A program made the translations under genes and the position numbers. 64,000 nucleotides of DNA. Source: Latrodectus hesperus. Taxonomy: Eukaryota > Arthropoda > Arachnida > Araneae > Theridiidae. The stretch lies in assembly GCA_037975125.1 (NCBI GenBank), contig CM075853.1:27204946-27268945 (forward strand), written 5' to 3'. The notes under the pieces were generated by a model, which searched no databases, had not been told where the DNA came from, and was given only the letters and a program-made list of their open reading frames with translations. Shown here piece after piece: positions 30,743 through 45,087 of the stretch; positions within the stretch are counted from its first letter, which is position 1; every line of letters begins with the position of its first letter.

Positions 30743-31141
30743 ATGCTCAAGATAGAATGTTTTGGGCAATCCAGAATGTTCAAGACAAATCAGAATTTCT
30801 CTCAAACCACGAGAATGTCGAACATGGTGGACACAAGAGCTGATTCCGGTGCAAAACGGCATCGTTCTTGTTTTGTCAATGCTGAAAATCTGTTTTGCCA
30901 AATGAAAAAACAAAGTTCAGTATTCTTGGTGAAAGATTTAAAATTAAGCTCTAATGTAGATTTAGCTCCAAAATACTTAAATTATATTATTATTTTACAT
31001 ATTTTACTGTACGCAGGGAGAAGTGGCGCGAATAATGAATGGTTGAGAAATGCTGGAATGTATCTTAAAACAAAATGTATCTTAAAACAAAATTTGTCCA
31101 AAAGCAAAACGGTACGGAAAATTTTCCTGAATGACAAATAA
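30743..31141 (+). CDS. Unassigned 132-codon open frame, doubtful
   Basis: This is the longest open frame in the window that is not a microsatellite or gap artefact. The first ~55 codons lie in less AT-rich DNA and have a mixed composition (for example MVDTRADSGAKRHR and NLFCQMKK), while the rest is Lys, Ile, Asn and Leu rich like random AT-rich sequence. No domain, signal peptide or repeat is evident, and I do not recognise a family. A possible splice acceptor (ttactgtacgcag) lies in the middle at about 31002-31016, so part of it might be an exon or an intron of something larger. An overlapping 60-codon frame on the minus strand is equally unsupported. It could simply be the remnant of a mobile element. 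Confidence 0.15.
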   Translation: MLKIECFGQSRMFKTNQNFSQTTRMSNMVDTRADSGAKRHRSCFVNAENLFCQMKKQSSVFLVKDLKLSSNVDLAPKYLNYIIILHILLYAGRSGANNEWLRNAGMYLKTKCILKQNLSKSKTVRKIFLNDK

Positions 31142-33717
31142 CACTTAAAATGAGATTTTTCGTCAATAATAAAAACGAAATAATATAAATCTTCATTATT
31201 AATTTAATTTTAAAACGGAGTTTTTAAATGTGCATAAAATTAGCAAGTACTCCTAACATAATACGATAAAACCGAGCAACATTTTTTAAATGCGCATTCA
31301 CTATAAAATTATTTGAACCGAAAATGTAAAAAATAAAATAATTTTTATAATTAAATTTAATAATTAAAAATAAAAATACTTCTTTGGCCACATTAAAGTT
31401 GTAGCAAAAAGTCATTAGTTTTTACTGTTTTAATGAAAAGATATCATTAAAAGTGGAAAAGTAAGCACACTAAAAGTTTGTTGGTAAAATTAATATTTAC
31501 AGAAAAAAAATCACTTTTTTCTGAGAGTAATAAAACTTGCAATAAATGTCTCCACAGTTTTCATAAATTATGTTAAGATTAACACTTCAGTTAAATTTAT
31601 TAAACTATTTATGAAAAATCAGAAGTTACATTAAATTACATCATTTTTCAAAATTATGTAATGATTTTGCTATTTATAATTTGTGAATTAATAAAAATTA
31701 TAAGCTTTAAAATATTATAAAATGACTACTTTTTAAATGATAAAAGTATAATAATATAATTAAAAAATGTTTCAAAAGTTATTAAAAGATAAACAAGTGA
31801 TTCTCTTAAAAAATTATAAATTTTGTTGCCTTAAAGTTTACATTTTATGCGTGTGTGTTTTTATAACTTCGTTATTACACTAAAAATTGTATTTTACTAA
31901 ACTTCATAAAAATTTTATAGTTAAAAATTTTTAATAGAATAACAGATTCAAAGCATTTTTCTTTTCTAAAGGAAAATTATCTTAAGTTCTATATCGTTCA
32001 TAAAGATAAAGATTAAGTGTTGTATAAAGTAACCTAACAAGAGTTTAGTTCACAATTCAGAAACAAAGTTTGGTAAAACAGAATTAAACATAGGATTTTC
32101 TTTAAATAATAAAATCTATTTACTTCCTAGAACTTATCACACATTTCGATTATTTTCTTCATTAAACCAAGCTCGTTCTTAGTTGTAATTATAATTGTAA
32201 CTTTGAGATAGGTTTTAATTCCATTTTTAAGGACATTTTTTTCTAAATGGAAAATAAAGACATTATTTGTATGATTCTAAAAGACAATATATTTATAGAA
32301 CCAATTAATTGATCATTTTAAGAAATGCAATTCTATAATGTGATTTAGCATTTTTCTTATAATTAATTATTAATCTACATATTTTCAAAATTTCTTAATA
32401 ACAGATATTTTAAATACATAATTTAGGTATATTATATACAAGTACTTTAATTTAGATATATTAGGAAGAATTAACAATGCTCCTCTGCTATGTACATTTT
32501 TTAGATATCAACAATTTCAATTCAGATAAAGAAATAGAAATATCGGGAACAATTATGCATATTTCTACATATAAAATAAGTTAAAGTTTTTATTTGGTAA
32601 CATTTTAAGTAACATTAAGTATATAATATGTATTCTGCACTACTGAATCTTCTTTATTAAGAATTGAATTTTTGACATTAAGGAAGGAAATCTTATAAAT
32701 TTTATTTCGATGTTGATAATAGGAAGAAAATAAGAACTGAAGAACTGTGTGATGTGTGAAATATATATATATATATATATCATTTTTTTTATTAGTTTCT
32801 AATATAGAAAACTTTAAATATGTTATTACTTAAACTTTTATCTCTAACACTTTTAAACGCAAACTTTCACATGACAAGTGAATATTTTGTACCTGCTTAT
32901 ATACTATATTTCAGATGAAATTTCCTTATGTAAATCTGCATTTGAACAAGTGATTCAAGGTCATTAGATGCATTAGTTCAAGTAAAGAAGAGGCGATATT
33001 AATTTGTAAAAATAATTTTATTTAAAACTCTATAAAATTCAATATTTTATTAAATTTTATAAATTTTGTTCATAATTTAATAATAACTCAAGCATTTATC
33101 GTACGATAATGTTTTTTTTACTTTTTTGGTAAATAAGTAACTTTTTGTTGTATTTTTATAATTTCATATCGTTTTAAAAACTTACACAATGACATGTGTT
33201 TTTTTAACTTAAGCAAATGGTATTAGGAACTGAAATTAAAAATAATATGATTTATTCATTAAGAATACATAAGAGTGCTTGATAGACATTATAAATACTC
33301 AAGTACATTAGAAACAGTCAATTGAAAAAATATACTTCACATTAAACAAAGAAAATAGTCTTTCAATTTTCTTGTCATCTGGCATTTACTAATTGTAGAA
33401 TCCAGGTAATGAAGTAGATTATATTGTACTGCATTTTACATTTATCTTTTCTGGGATATATAATTTTATTGTAACCATCCAAAAAACATAGAGATAATCT
33501 TTTTTAAACCTAAAATTAACTAAATCTTTTCAAAAGATATATATCAACAAAAAAAGCTAGCATTTTGCAAAAATTGCAATTGTTTCATATTGAAATACAA
33601 AATGAAAAGTAATTATTAAATATTTCTCTCATTCATAATTTAAAAAATGCTAATAAATTATTAATTCTAAATATCTCTTTTTTATTCTAATATCTAAAAG
33701 TTTCCTTTATATCAAAT
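31142..33717. other. AT-rich noncoding DNA, no gene seen
   Basis: No gene or mobile-element block seen. A short TA run lies at 32760-32780. This stretch ends at the assembly gap, and nothing in it resembles the satellite on the other side. Confidence 0.65.
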
Positions 33718-34217
33718 NNNNNNNNNNNNNNNNNNNNNNNNNNNNNNNNNNNNNNNNNNNNNNNNNNNNNNNNNNNNNNNNNNNNNNNNNNNNNNNNNNN
33801 NNNNNNNNNNNNNNNNNNNNNNNNNNNNNNNNNNNNNNNNNNNNNNNNNNNNNNNNNNNNNNNNNNNNNNNNNNNNNNNNNNNNNNNNNNNNNNNNNNNN
33901 NNNNNNNNNNNNNNNNNNNNNNNNNNNNNNNNNNNNNNNNNNNNNNNNNNNNNNNNNNNNNNNNNNNNNNNNNNNNNNNNNNNNNNNNNNNNNNNNNNNN
34001 NNNNNNNNNNNNNNNNNNNNNNNNNNNNNNNNNNNNNNNNNNNNNNNNNNNNNNNNNNNNNNNNNNNNNNNNNNNNNNNNNNNNNNNNNNNNNNNNNNNN
34101 NNNNNNNNNNNNNNNNNNNNNNNNNNNNNNNNNNNNNNNNNNNNNNNNNNNNNNNNNNNNNNNNNNNNNNNNNNNNNNNNNNNNNNNNNNNNNNNNNNNN
34201 NNNNNNNNNNNNNNNNN
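33718..34217. other. Assembly gap of exactly 500 Ns
   Basis: A run of exactly 500 unknown bases. The round length suggests a placeholder from scaffolding and not a measured distance. The first bases after it (ccataaaaaaact) are in register with the satellite, so the array continues into the gap. Adjacency of the left flank to the array is therefore unproven. Confidence 0.99.
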
Positions 34218-35999
34218 CCATAAAAAAACTCACTTTTCTCCTAAAATTTATTTTTTGTAATAAAATGAATGCCACAGTTAGTCTAGAAATGTGATTTACT
34301 ACTAAACGGAACCATTAATTTGTATATATAATGGGCATTTTTTAAGATATTGAGGAAATTTTCAAATCGTCCAAACGGCGAAAAGGAGATTTTGCGTGTC
34401 ACCCAAACTCATCATACAAAAACTCAATTTTCTCCTAAAATATATTTTTTATAATGAAATGAATACCACAGTTAGTCTAGAAATATGATTTACTACAAAA
34501 TAAAACCATTTATTTGTATATGTATCGGCCATTTTTTAAGATATAAGGGAATTTTGGTGTCAATATTCGCGAAAATCAGAAGTCACTCGTACCATATAGG
34601 CGCCCCATAAAAAAACTCACTTTTCTCCTAAAATTTATTTTTTGTAATAAAATGAATACCACAGTTAGTCTAGAAATGTGATTTACTACTAAACGGAACC
34701 ATTAATTTGTATATTTATTGTGCCTTTTTTAAGATATTGAGGAAATTATCAAATCGTCCAAACGGCGAAAAGGAGATTTTGCGTGTCACCCAAACTCATC
34801 ATGCAAAAACTCAATTTTCTCCTAAAATATAATTTTTATAATGAAATGAATACCACAGTTAGTCTAGAAATATGATTTACAACAAAATAAAACCATTTAT
34901 TTGTATATGTATTGGATATTTTTTAAGATATAAGGGAATTTTGATGTCAATATTCGCGAAAATCAGAAGTCACTCGTACCATATAGGCGCCCCATAAAAA
35001 AACTCACTTTTCTCCTAAAATTTATTTTTTGTAATAAAATGAATACCACAGTTAGTCTAGAAATGTGATTTACTACTAAACGGAACCATTAATTTGTATA
35101 TATATTGGGCATTTTTTAAGATATTGAGGAAATTTTCAAATCGTCCAAACGGCGAAAAGGAGATTTTGCGTGTCACCCAAACTCATCATACAAAAACTGT
35201 ATTTTCTCCTAAAATATATTTTTTATAATGAAATGAATACCACAGTTAGTCTAGAAATATGATTTACTACAAAATAAAACCATTTATTTGTATATGTATC
35301 GGCCATTTTTTAAGATATAAGGGAATTTTGGTGTCAATATTCGCGAAAATCAGAAGTCACACGTACCATATAGGCGCCCCATAAGAAAAACTCACTTTTC
35401 TCCTAAAATTTATTTTTGTAATGAAATGAATACCACAGTTAGTCTAGAAATGTGATTTACTACTAAACGGAACCATTAATTTGTATATATATTGGGCATT
35501 TTTTAAGATATTGAGGAAATTTTCAAATCGTCCAAACGGCGAAAAGGAGATTTTGCGTGTCACCCAAACTCATCACTACAAAAACTCAATTTTCTCCTAA
35601 AATATATTTTTTATAATGAAATGAATACCACAGTTAGTCTAGAAATATGATTTACTACAAAATAAAACCATTTATTTGTCTATGTATTAGACATTTTTTT
35701 AAGATATAAGGGAATTTTGGTGTCAATATTCGCGAAAATCAGAAGTCACACGTACCATATAGGCGCCCCATAAAAAAACTCACTTTTCTCCTAAAATTTA
35801 TTTTTTGTAATAAAATGAATACCACAGTTAGTCTAGAAATGTGATTTACTACTAAACGGAACCATTAATTTGTATATATATTGGGCATTTTTTAAGATAT
35901 TGAGGAAATTTTCAAATCGTCCAAACGGCGAAAAGGAGATTTTGCGTGTCACCCAAACTCATCATACAAAAACTCAATTTTCTCCTAAAATATATTTTT

Positions 36000-38900
36000 T
36001 ATAATGAAATGAATACCACAGTTAGTCTAGAAATATGATTTACTACAAACGAAAACCATTTATTTGTATATGTATCGGCAATTTTTTAAGATATATGGGA
36101 ATTTTGATGTCAATATTCGCGAAAATCAGAAGTTACACGTAACAAATAGGCGCCCCATACAAAAATCTCACTTTTCTCCTAAAATTTATTTTTTATAATA
36201 AAATGAATACCACAGTTAGCCTAGAAATGTGATTTACTACTAAACGGAACCATTAATTTGTATATTTATTGGGCATATTTTAAGATATTGAGGAAATTTT
36301 CAAATCGTCCAAACGGCGAAAAGGAGATTTTGCGTGTCACCCAAACTCATCATACAAAAACTCAATTTTCTCCTAAAATATATTTTTTATAATGAAATGA
36401 ATACCACAGTTAGTCTAGAAATATGATTTACTACAAAATAAAACCATTTATTTGTATATGGATCGGCCATTTTTTAAGATATATGGGAATTTCGGTGTCA
36501 ATATTCGCGAAAATCAGAAGTCACACGTACCATATAGGCGCCCCATAAGAAAAACTCACTTTTCTCCTAAAATTTATTTTTTGTAATGAAATGAATACCA
36601 CAGTTAGTCTAGAAATGTGATTCACTACTAAACGGAACCATTAATTTGTATATATATTGGGCATTTTTTAAGATATTGAAGAAATTTTCAAATTGTCCAA
36701 ACGGCGAAAAGGAGATTTTGCGTGTCACCCAAACTCATCATACAAAAACTCAATTTTCTCCTAAAATATAATTTTTATAATGAAATGAATACCACAGTTA
36801 GTCTAGAAATATGATTTACTACAAACGAAAACCATTTATTTGTATATGTATCGGCAATTTTTTAAGATATATAGGGAATTTTGGTGTCAATATTCGCGAA
36901 AATCAGAAGTCACACGTACCATATAGGCGCCCCATAAAAAAACTCACTTTTCTCCTAAAATTTATTTTTTGTAATAAAATGAATGCCACAGTTAGTCTAG
37001 AAATGTGATTTACTACTAAACGGAACCATTAATTTGTATATATATCGGGCATTTTTTAAGATATTGAGGAAATTTTCAAATCGTCCAAACGGCGAAAAGG
37101 AGATTTTGCGTGTCACCCAAACTCATCATACAAAAACTCAATTTTCTCCTAAAATATATTTTTTATAATGAAATGAATACCACAGTTAGTCTAGAAATAT
37201 GATTTACTACAAAATAAAACCATTTATTTGTATATGGATCGGCCATTTTTTAAGATATATGGGAATTTCGGTGTCAATATTCGCGAAAATCAGAAGTCAC
37301 ACGTACCATATAGGCGCCCCATAAAAAAACTCACTTTTCTCCTAAAATTTATTTTTTGTAATAAAATGAATACCACAGTTAGTCTAGAAATGTGATTTAC
37401 TACTAAACGGAACCATTAATTTGTATATATATTGGGCACTTTTTAAGATATTGAAGAAATTTTCAAATCGTCCAAACGGCGAAAAGGAGATTTTGCGTGT
37501 CACCCAAACTCATCATACAAAAACTCAATTTTCTCCTAAAATATAATTTTTATAATGAAATGAATACCACAGTTAGTCTAGAAATATGATTTACTACAAA
37601 CGAAAACCATTTATTTGTATATGTATCGGCAATTTTTTAAGATATAAGGGAATTTTGATGTCAATATTCGCGAAAATCAGAAGTCACACGTACCATATAG
37701 GCGCCCCATAAAAAAACTCACTTTTCTCCTAAAATTTATTTTTTATAATAAAATGAATACCACAGTTAGTCTAGAAATGTGATTTACTACTAAACGGAAC
37801 CATTAATTTGTATATATATTGGGCATTTTTTAAGATATTGAGGAAATTTTCAAATCGTCCAAACGGCGAAAAGGAGATTTTGCGTGTCACCCAAACTCAT
37901 CATACAAAAACTCAATTTTCTCCTAAAATATAATTTTTATAATGAAATGAATACCACAGTTAGTCTAGAAATATGATTTACTACAAAATAAAACCATTTA
38001 TTTGTATATGTATTGGCCATTTTTCAAGATATATGGGAATTTTGGGGTCAATATTCGCGAAAAATCAGAAGTCACACGTACCATATAGGCGCCCCATAAA
38101 AAAACTCACTTTTCTCCTAAAATTAATTTTTTGTAATAAAATGAATACCACAGTTAGTCTAGAAATGTGATTTACTACTAAACGGAACCATTAATTTGTA
38201 TATATATTGGGCACTTTTTCAGATATTGAGGAAATTTTCAAATCGTCCAAACGGCGAAAAGGAGATTTTGCGTGACACCCAAACTCATACATACAAAAAC
38301 TCAATTTTCTCCTAAAATATATTTTTTATAATGAAATGAATACCACAGTTAGTCTAGAAATATGATTTACTACAAACGAAAACCATTTATTTGTATATGT
38401 ATCGGCCATTTTTTAAGATATATGGGAATTTTGATGTCAATATTCGCGAAAATCAGAAGTCACACGTACCATATAGGCGCCCCATACAAAAACTCACTTT
38501 TCTCCTAAAATTTATTTTTTATAATAAAATGAATACCACAGTTAGTCTAGAAATGTGATTTACTACTAAACGGAACCATTAATTTGTATATATATTGGGC
38601 ATATTTTTAAGATATTGAGGAAATTTTCAAATCGTCCAAACGGCGAAAAGGAGATTTTGCGTGTCACCCAAACTCATCATACAAAAACTCAATTTTCTCC
38701 TAAAATATATTTTTTATAATGAAATGAATACCACAGTTAGTCTAGAAATATGATTTACTACAAAATAAAACCATTTATTTGTATATGTATCGGCCATTTT
38801 TTAAGATATAAGGGAATTTTGGTGTCAATATTCGCGAAAATCAGAAGTCACACGTACCATATAGGCGCCCCATAAAAAAAACTCACTTTTCTCCTAAAAT

Positions 38901-41900
38901 TTATTTTTTGTAATAAAATGAATACCACAGTTAGTCTAGAAATGTGATTCACTACTAAACGGAACCATTAATTTGTATATATATTGGGCATTTTTTAAGA
39001 TATTGAAGAAATTTTCAAATTGTCCAAACGGCGAAAAGGAGATTTTGCGTGTCACCCAAACTCATCATACAAAAACTCAATTTTCTCCTAAAATATATTT
39101 TTTATAATGAAATGAATACCACAGTTAGTCTAGAAATATGATTTACTACAAAATAAAACCATTTATTTGTATATGTATCGGCCATTTTTCAAGATATATG
39201 GGAATTTTGGGGTCAATATTCGCGAAAATCAGAAGTCACACGTACCATATAGGCGCCCCATAAAAAAACTCACTTTTCTCCTAAAATTAATTTTTTGTAA
39301 TAAAATGAATACCACAGTTAGTCTAGAAATGTGATTTACTACTAAACGGAACCATTAATTTGTATATATATTGGGCATTTTTTCAGATATTGAGGAAATT
39401 TTCAAATCGTCCAAACGGCGAAAAGGAGATTTTGCGTGACACCCACACTCATCATACAAAAACTCAATTTTCTCCTAAAATATAATTTTTATAATGAAAT
39501 GAATACCACAGTTAGTCTAGAAATATGATTTACTACAAAATAAAACCATTTATTTGTATATGTATTGGCCATTTTTTAAGATATAAGGGAATTTTGGTGT
39601 CAATATTCGCGAAAATCAGAAGTCACACGTACCATATAGGCGCCCCATAAAAAAACTCACTTTTCTCCTAAAATTTATTTTTTGTAATAAAATGAATACC
39701 ACAGTTAGTCTAGAAATGTGATTTACTACTAAACGGAACCATTAATTTGTATATATATTGGGCATTTTTTAAGATATTGAGGAAATTTTCAAATCGTCCA
39801 AACGGCGAAAAGGAGATTTTGCGTGTCACCCAAACTCATCATACAAAAACTCAATTTTCTCCTAAAATATATTTTTTATAATGAAATGAATACCACAGTT
39901 AGTCTAGAAATATGATTTACTACAAACGAAAACCATTTATTTGTATATGTATCGGCAATTCTTTAAGATATATGGGAATTTTGATGTCAATATTCGCGAA
40001 AATCAGAAGTCACACGTACCATATAGGCGCCCCATAAAAAAACTCACTTTTCTCCTAAAATTTATTTTTTATAATAAAATGAATACCACAGTTAGTCTAG
40101 AAATGTGATTTACTACTAAACGGAACCATTAATTTGTATATTTATTGGGCATTTTTTAAGATATTGAGGAAATTTTCAAATCGTCCAAACGGCGAAAAGG
40201 AGATTTTGCGTGTCACCCAAACTCATCATACAAAAACTCAATTTTCTCCTAAAATATATTTTTTATAATGAAATGAATACCACAGTTAGTCTAGAAATAT
40301 GATTTACTACAAAATAAAACCATTTATTTGTATATGTATCGGCCATTTTTTAAGATATAAGGGAATTTTGATGTCAATATTCGCGAAAAACAGAAGTCAC
40401 ACGTACCATTTAGGCGCCCCCCAAAAAAACTCACTTTTCTCCTAAAATTTATTTTTTGTAATAAAATGAATACCACAGTTAGTCTAGAAATGTGATTTAC
40501 TACTAAACGGAACCATTAATTTGTATATATATTGGGCATTTTTTAAGATATTGAGGAAATTTTCAAATCGTCCAAACGGCGAAAAGGAGATTTTGCGTGT
40601 CACCCTAAACTCATCATACAAAAACTCAATTTTCTCCTAAAATATAATTTTTATAATGAAATGAATACCACAGTTAGTCTAGAAATATGATTTACTACAA
40701 ACGAAAACCATTTATTTGTATATGTTTCGGCAATTTTTTAAGATATATGGGAATTTTGGTGTTAATATTCGCGAAAATCAGAAGTCACTCGTACCATATA
40801 GGCGCCCCATAAAAAAACTCACTTTTCTCCTAAAATTTATTTTTGTAATAAAATGAATACCACAGTTAGTCTAGAAATGTGATTTACTACTAAACGGAAC
40901 CATTAATTTGTATATATATTGGGCATTTTTTAAGATATTGAGGAAATTTTCAAATCGTCCAAACGGCGAAAAGGAGATTTTGCGTGTCACCCAAACTCAT
41001 CATACAAAAACTCAATTTTCTCCTAAAATATATTTTTTATAATGAAATGAATACCACAGTTAGTCTAGAAATATGATTTACTACAAAATAAAACCATTTA
41101 TTTGTATATGTATTGGCCATTTTTTAAGATATAAGGGAATTTTGATGTCAATATTCGCGAAAATCAGAAGTCACACGTACCATATAGGCGCCCCCCATAA
41201 AAAAACTCACTTTTCTCCTAAAATTTATTTTTTGTAATAAAATGAATACCACAGTTAGTCTAGAAATGTGAAACATTACTAAACGGAACCATTAATTTGT
41301 ATATATATTGGGCACTTTTTAAGATATTGAGGAAATTTTCAAATTGTCCAAACGGCGAAAAGGAGATTTTGCGTGTCACCCAAACTCATCATACAAAAAC
41401 TCAATTTTCTCCTAAAATATAATTTTTATAATGAAATGAATACCACAGTTAGTCTAGAAATATGATTTACTACAAACGAAAACCATTTATTTGTATATGT
41501 ATCGGCAATTTTTTAAGATATATGGGAATTTTGATGTCAATATTCGCGAAAATCAGAAGTTACACGTACCATATAGGCGCCCCATAAAAAAACTCAATTT
41601 TCTCCTAAAATTTATTTTTTATAATAAAATGAATACCACAGTTAGCCTAGAAATGTGATTTACTACTAAACGGAACCATTAATTTGTATATTTATTGGGC
41701 ATTTTTTAAGATATTGAGGAAATTTTCAAATCGTCCAAACGGCGAAAAGGAGATTTTGCGTGTCACCCAAACTCATCATACAAAAACTCAATTTTCTCCT
41801 AAAATATATTTTTTATAATGAAATGAATACCACAGTTAGTCTAGAAATATGATTTACTACAAAATAAAACCATTTATTTGTATATGTATTGGCCATTTTT

Positions 41901-44900
41901 TAAGATATATGGGAATTTTGATGTCAATATTCGCGAAAAACAGAAGTCACACGTACCATTTAGGCGCCCCCCCAAAAAAACTCACTTTTCTCCTAAAATT
42001 TATTTTTTGTAATAAAATGAATACCACAGTTAGTCTAGAAATGTGAAACATTACTAAACGGAACCATTAATTTGTATATATATTGGGCACTTTTTAAGAT
42101 ATTGAGGAAATTTTTAAATTGTCCAAACGGAGAAAAGGAGATTTTGCGTGTCACCAAAACTCATACTACAAAAACTCAATTTTCTCCTAAAATATATTTT
42201 TTATAATGAAATGAATACCACAGTTAGTCTAGAAATATGATTTACTACAAACGAAAACCATTTATTTGTATATGTATCGGCAATTCTTTAAGATATATGG
42301 GAATTTTGATGTCAATATTCGCGAAAATCAGAAGTTACACGTAACAAATAGGCGCCCCATACAAAAACTCATTTTTTCTCCTAAAATTTATTTTTTATAA
42401 TAAAATGAATACCACAGTTAGCCTAGAAATGTGATTTACTACTAAACGGAACCATTAATTTATATATTTATTGGGCATATTTTAAAATATTGAGGAAATT
42501 TTCAAATCGTCCAAACGGCGAAAAGGAGATTTTGCGTGTCACCCAAACTCATCACACAAAAACTCAATTTTCTCCTAAAATATAATTTTTATAATGAAAT
42601 GAATACCACAGTTAGTCTAGAAATATGATTTACTACAAAATAAAACCATTTATTTGTATATGGATCGGCCATTTTTTAAGATATATGGGAATTCTGATGT
42701 CAATATTCGCGAAAAACAGAAGTCACACGTACCATATAGGCACCCCCCCAAAAAAAAAACTCACTTTTCTCCTAAAATTTATTTTTTGTAATGAAATGAA
42801 TACCACAGTTAGTCTAGAAATGTGATTCACTACTAAACGGAACCATTAATTTGTATATATATTGGGCATTTTTTAAGATATTGAAGAAATTTTCAAATTG
42901 TCCAAACGGCGAAAAGGAGATTTTGCGTGTCACCCAAACTCATCATACAAAAACTCAATTTTCTCCTAAAATATATTTTTTATAATGAAATGAATACCAC
43001 AGTTAGTCTAGAAATATGATTTACTACAAACGAAAACCATTTATTTGTATATGTATCGGCAATTTTTTAAGATATATGGTAATTTTGATGTCAATATTCG
43101 CGAAAATCAGAAGTTACACGTACCATATAGGCGCCCCATAAAAAAACTCACTTTTCTCCTAAAATTTATTTTTTATAATAAAATGAATACCACAGTTAGT
43201 CTAGAAATGTGATTTACTACTAAACGGAACCATTAATTTGTATATATATTGGGCATTTTTTAAGATATTGAGGAAATTTTCAAATCGTCCAAACGGCGAA
43301 AAGGAGATTTTGCGTGTCACCCAAACTCATCATACAAAAACTCAATTTTCTCCTAAAATATATTTTTTATAATGAAATGAATACCACAGTTAGTCTAGAA
43401 ATATGATTTACTACAAAATAAAACCATTTATTTGTATATGTATTGGCCATTTTTTAAGATATAAGGGAATTTTGGTGTCAATATTCGCGAAAAACAGAAG
43501 TCACACGTACCATTTAGGCGCCCCCCCCAAAAAAAACTCACTTTTCTCCTAAAATTTATTTTTTGTAATAAAATGAATACCACAGTTAGTCTAGAAATGT
43601 GAAACATTACTAAACGGAACCATTAATTTGTATATATATTGGGCACTTTTTAAGATATTGAGGAAATTTTTAAATTGTCCAAACGGAGAAAAGGAGATTT
43701 TGCGTGTCACCAAAACTCATCACTACAAAAACTCAATTTTCTCCTAAAATATATTTTTTATAATGAAATGAATACCACAGTTAGTCTAGAAATATGATTT
43801 ACTACAAACGAAAACCATTTATTTGTATATGTATCGGCCATTTTTTAAGATATATGGGAATTTTGGTGTCAATATTCGCGAAAATCAGAAGTCACACGTA
43901 CCATATAGGCGCCCCATACAAAAACTCACTTTTCTCCTAAAATATACTTTTTATAATAAAATGAATACCACAGTTAGTCTAGAAATGTGATTTACTACTA
44001 AACGGAACCATTAATTTGTATATATATTGGGCATTTTTTAAGATATTGAGGAAATTTTCAAATCGTCCAAACGGCGAAAAGGAGATTTTGCGTGTCACCC
44101 AAACTCATCATACAAAAACTCAATTTTCTCCTAAAATATAATTTTTATAATGAAATGAATACCACAGTTAGTCTAGAAATATGATTTACTACAAAATAAA
44201 ACCATTTATTTGTATATGGATCGGCCATTTTTTAAGATATATGGGAATTTTGATGTCAATATTCGCGAAAAACAGAAGTCACACGTACCATATAGGCGCC
44301 CCCCAAAAAAACTCACTTTTCTCCTAAAATTTATTTTTTGTAATAAAATGAATACCACAGTTAGTCTAGAAATGTGAAACACTACTAAACGGAACCATTA
44401 ATTTGTATATATATTGGGCATTTTTTAAGATATTGAAGAAATTTTCAAATTGTCCAAACGGCGAAAAGGAGATTTTGCGTGTCACCCAAACTCATCATAC
44501 AAAAACTCAATTTTCTCCTAAAATATAATTTTTATAATGAAATGAATACCACAGTTAGTCTAGAAATATGATTTACTACAAACGAAAACCATTTATTTGT
44601 ATATGTATCGGCAATTTTTTAAGATATATGGGAATTTTGATGTCAATATTCGCGAAAATCAGAAGTTACACGTACCATATAGGCGCCCCATAAAAAAACT
44701 CACTTTTCTCCTAAAATTTATTTTTTATAATAAAATGAATACCACAGTTAGCCTAGAAATGTGATTTACTACTAAACGGAACCATTAATTTGTATATACA
44801 TTGGGCATTTTTTAAGATATTGAGGAAATTTTCAAATCGTCCAAACGGCGAAAAGGAGATTTTGCGTGTCACCCAAACTCATCATACAAAAACTCAATTT

Positions 44901-45000
44901 TCTCCTAAAATATATTTTTTATAATGAAATGAATACCACAGTTAGTCTAGAAATATGATTTACTACAAAATAAAACCATTTATTTGTATATGTATTAGCC
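36000..45000 (+). repeat. Four-monomer (~776 bp) higher-order repeat domain
   Basis: Within the array the B half comes in two types, acaaaataaaacc and acaaacgaaaacc. The second type occurs at 36045, 36821, 37596, 38372, 39922, 40697, 41472, 42247, 43026, 43804 and 44578, that is every 774-779 bp with one skipped turn. The A half after it usually reads ttttttataataaaatg in place of ttttttgtaataaaatg. From 40.4 to 44.3 kb the alternate B halves end in expanded C runs of 6-8 in place of 4 (40417, 41191, 41967, 42743, 43521, 44299), again spaced 774-778 bp. The amplified unit here is therefore two dimers. Confidence 0.92.
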
Positions 45001-45087
45001 ATTTTTTAAGATATAAGGGAATTTTGGTGTCAATATTCGCGAAAATCAGAAGTCACACGTACCATATAGGCGCCCCATAAAAAAACT

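Noticed and set aside
33712..34275. 187-codon minus-strand open frame
   Set aside because: It consists almost entirely of Ns from the 500-base gap and has no real sequence content.
36811..42825. Recurring 65-66-codon frame in the satellite (36811, 37973, 41849, 42625)
   Set aside because: It recurs only because the repeat recurs. Most units break the frame by stops or indels, and there is no sign of selection on coding sequence.
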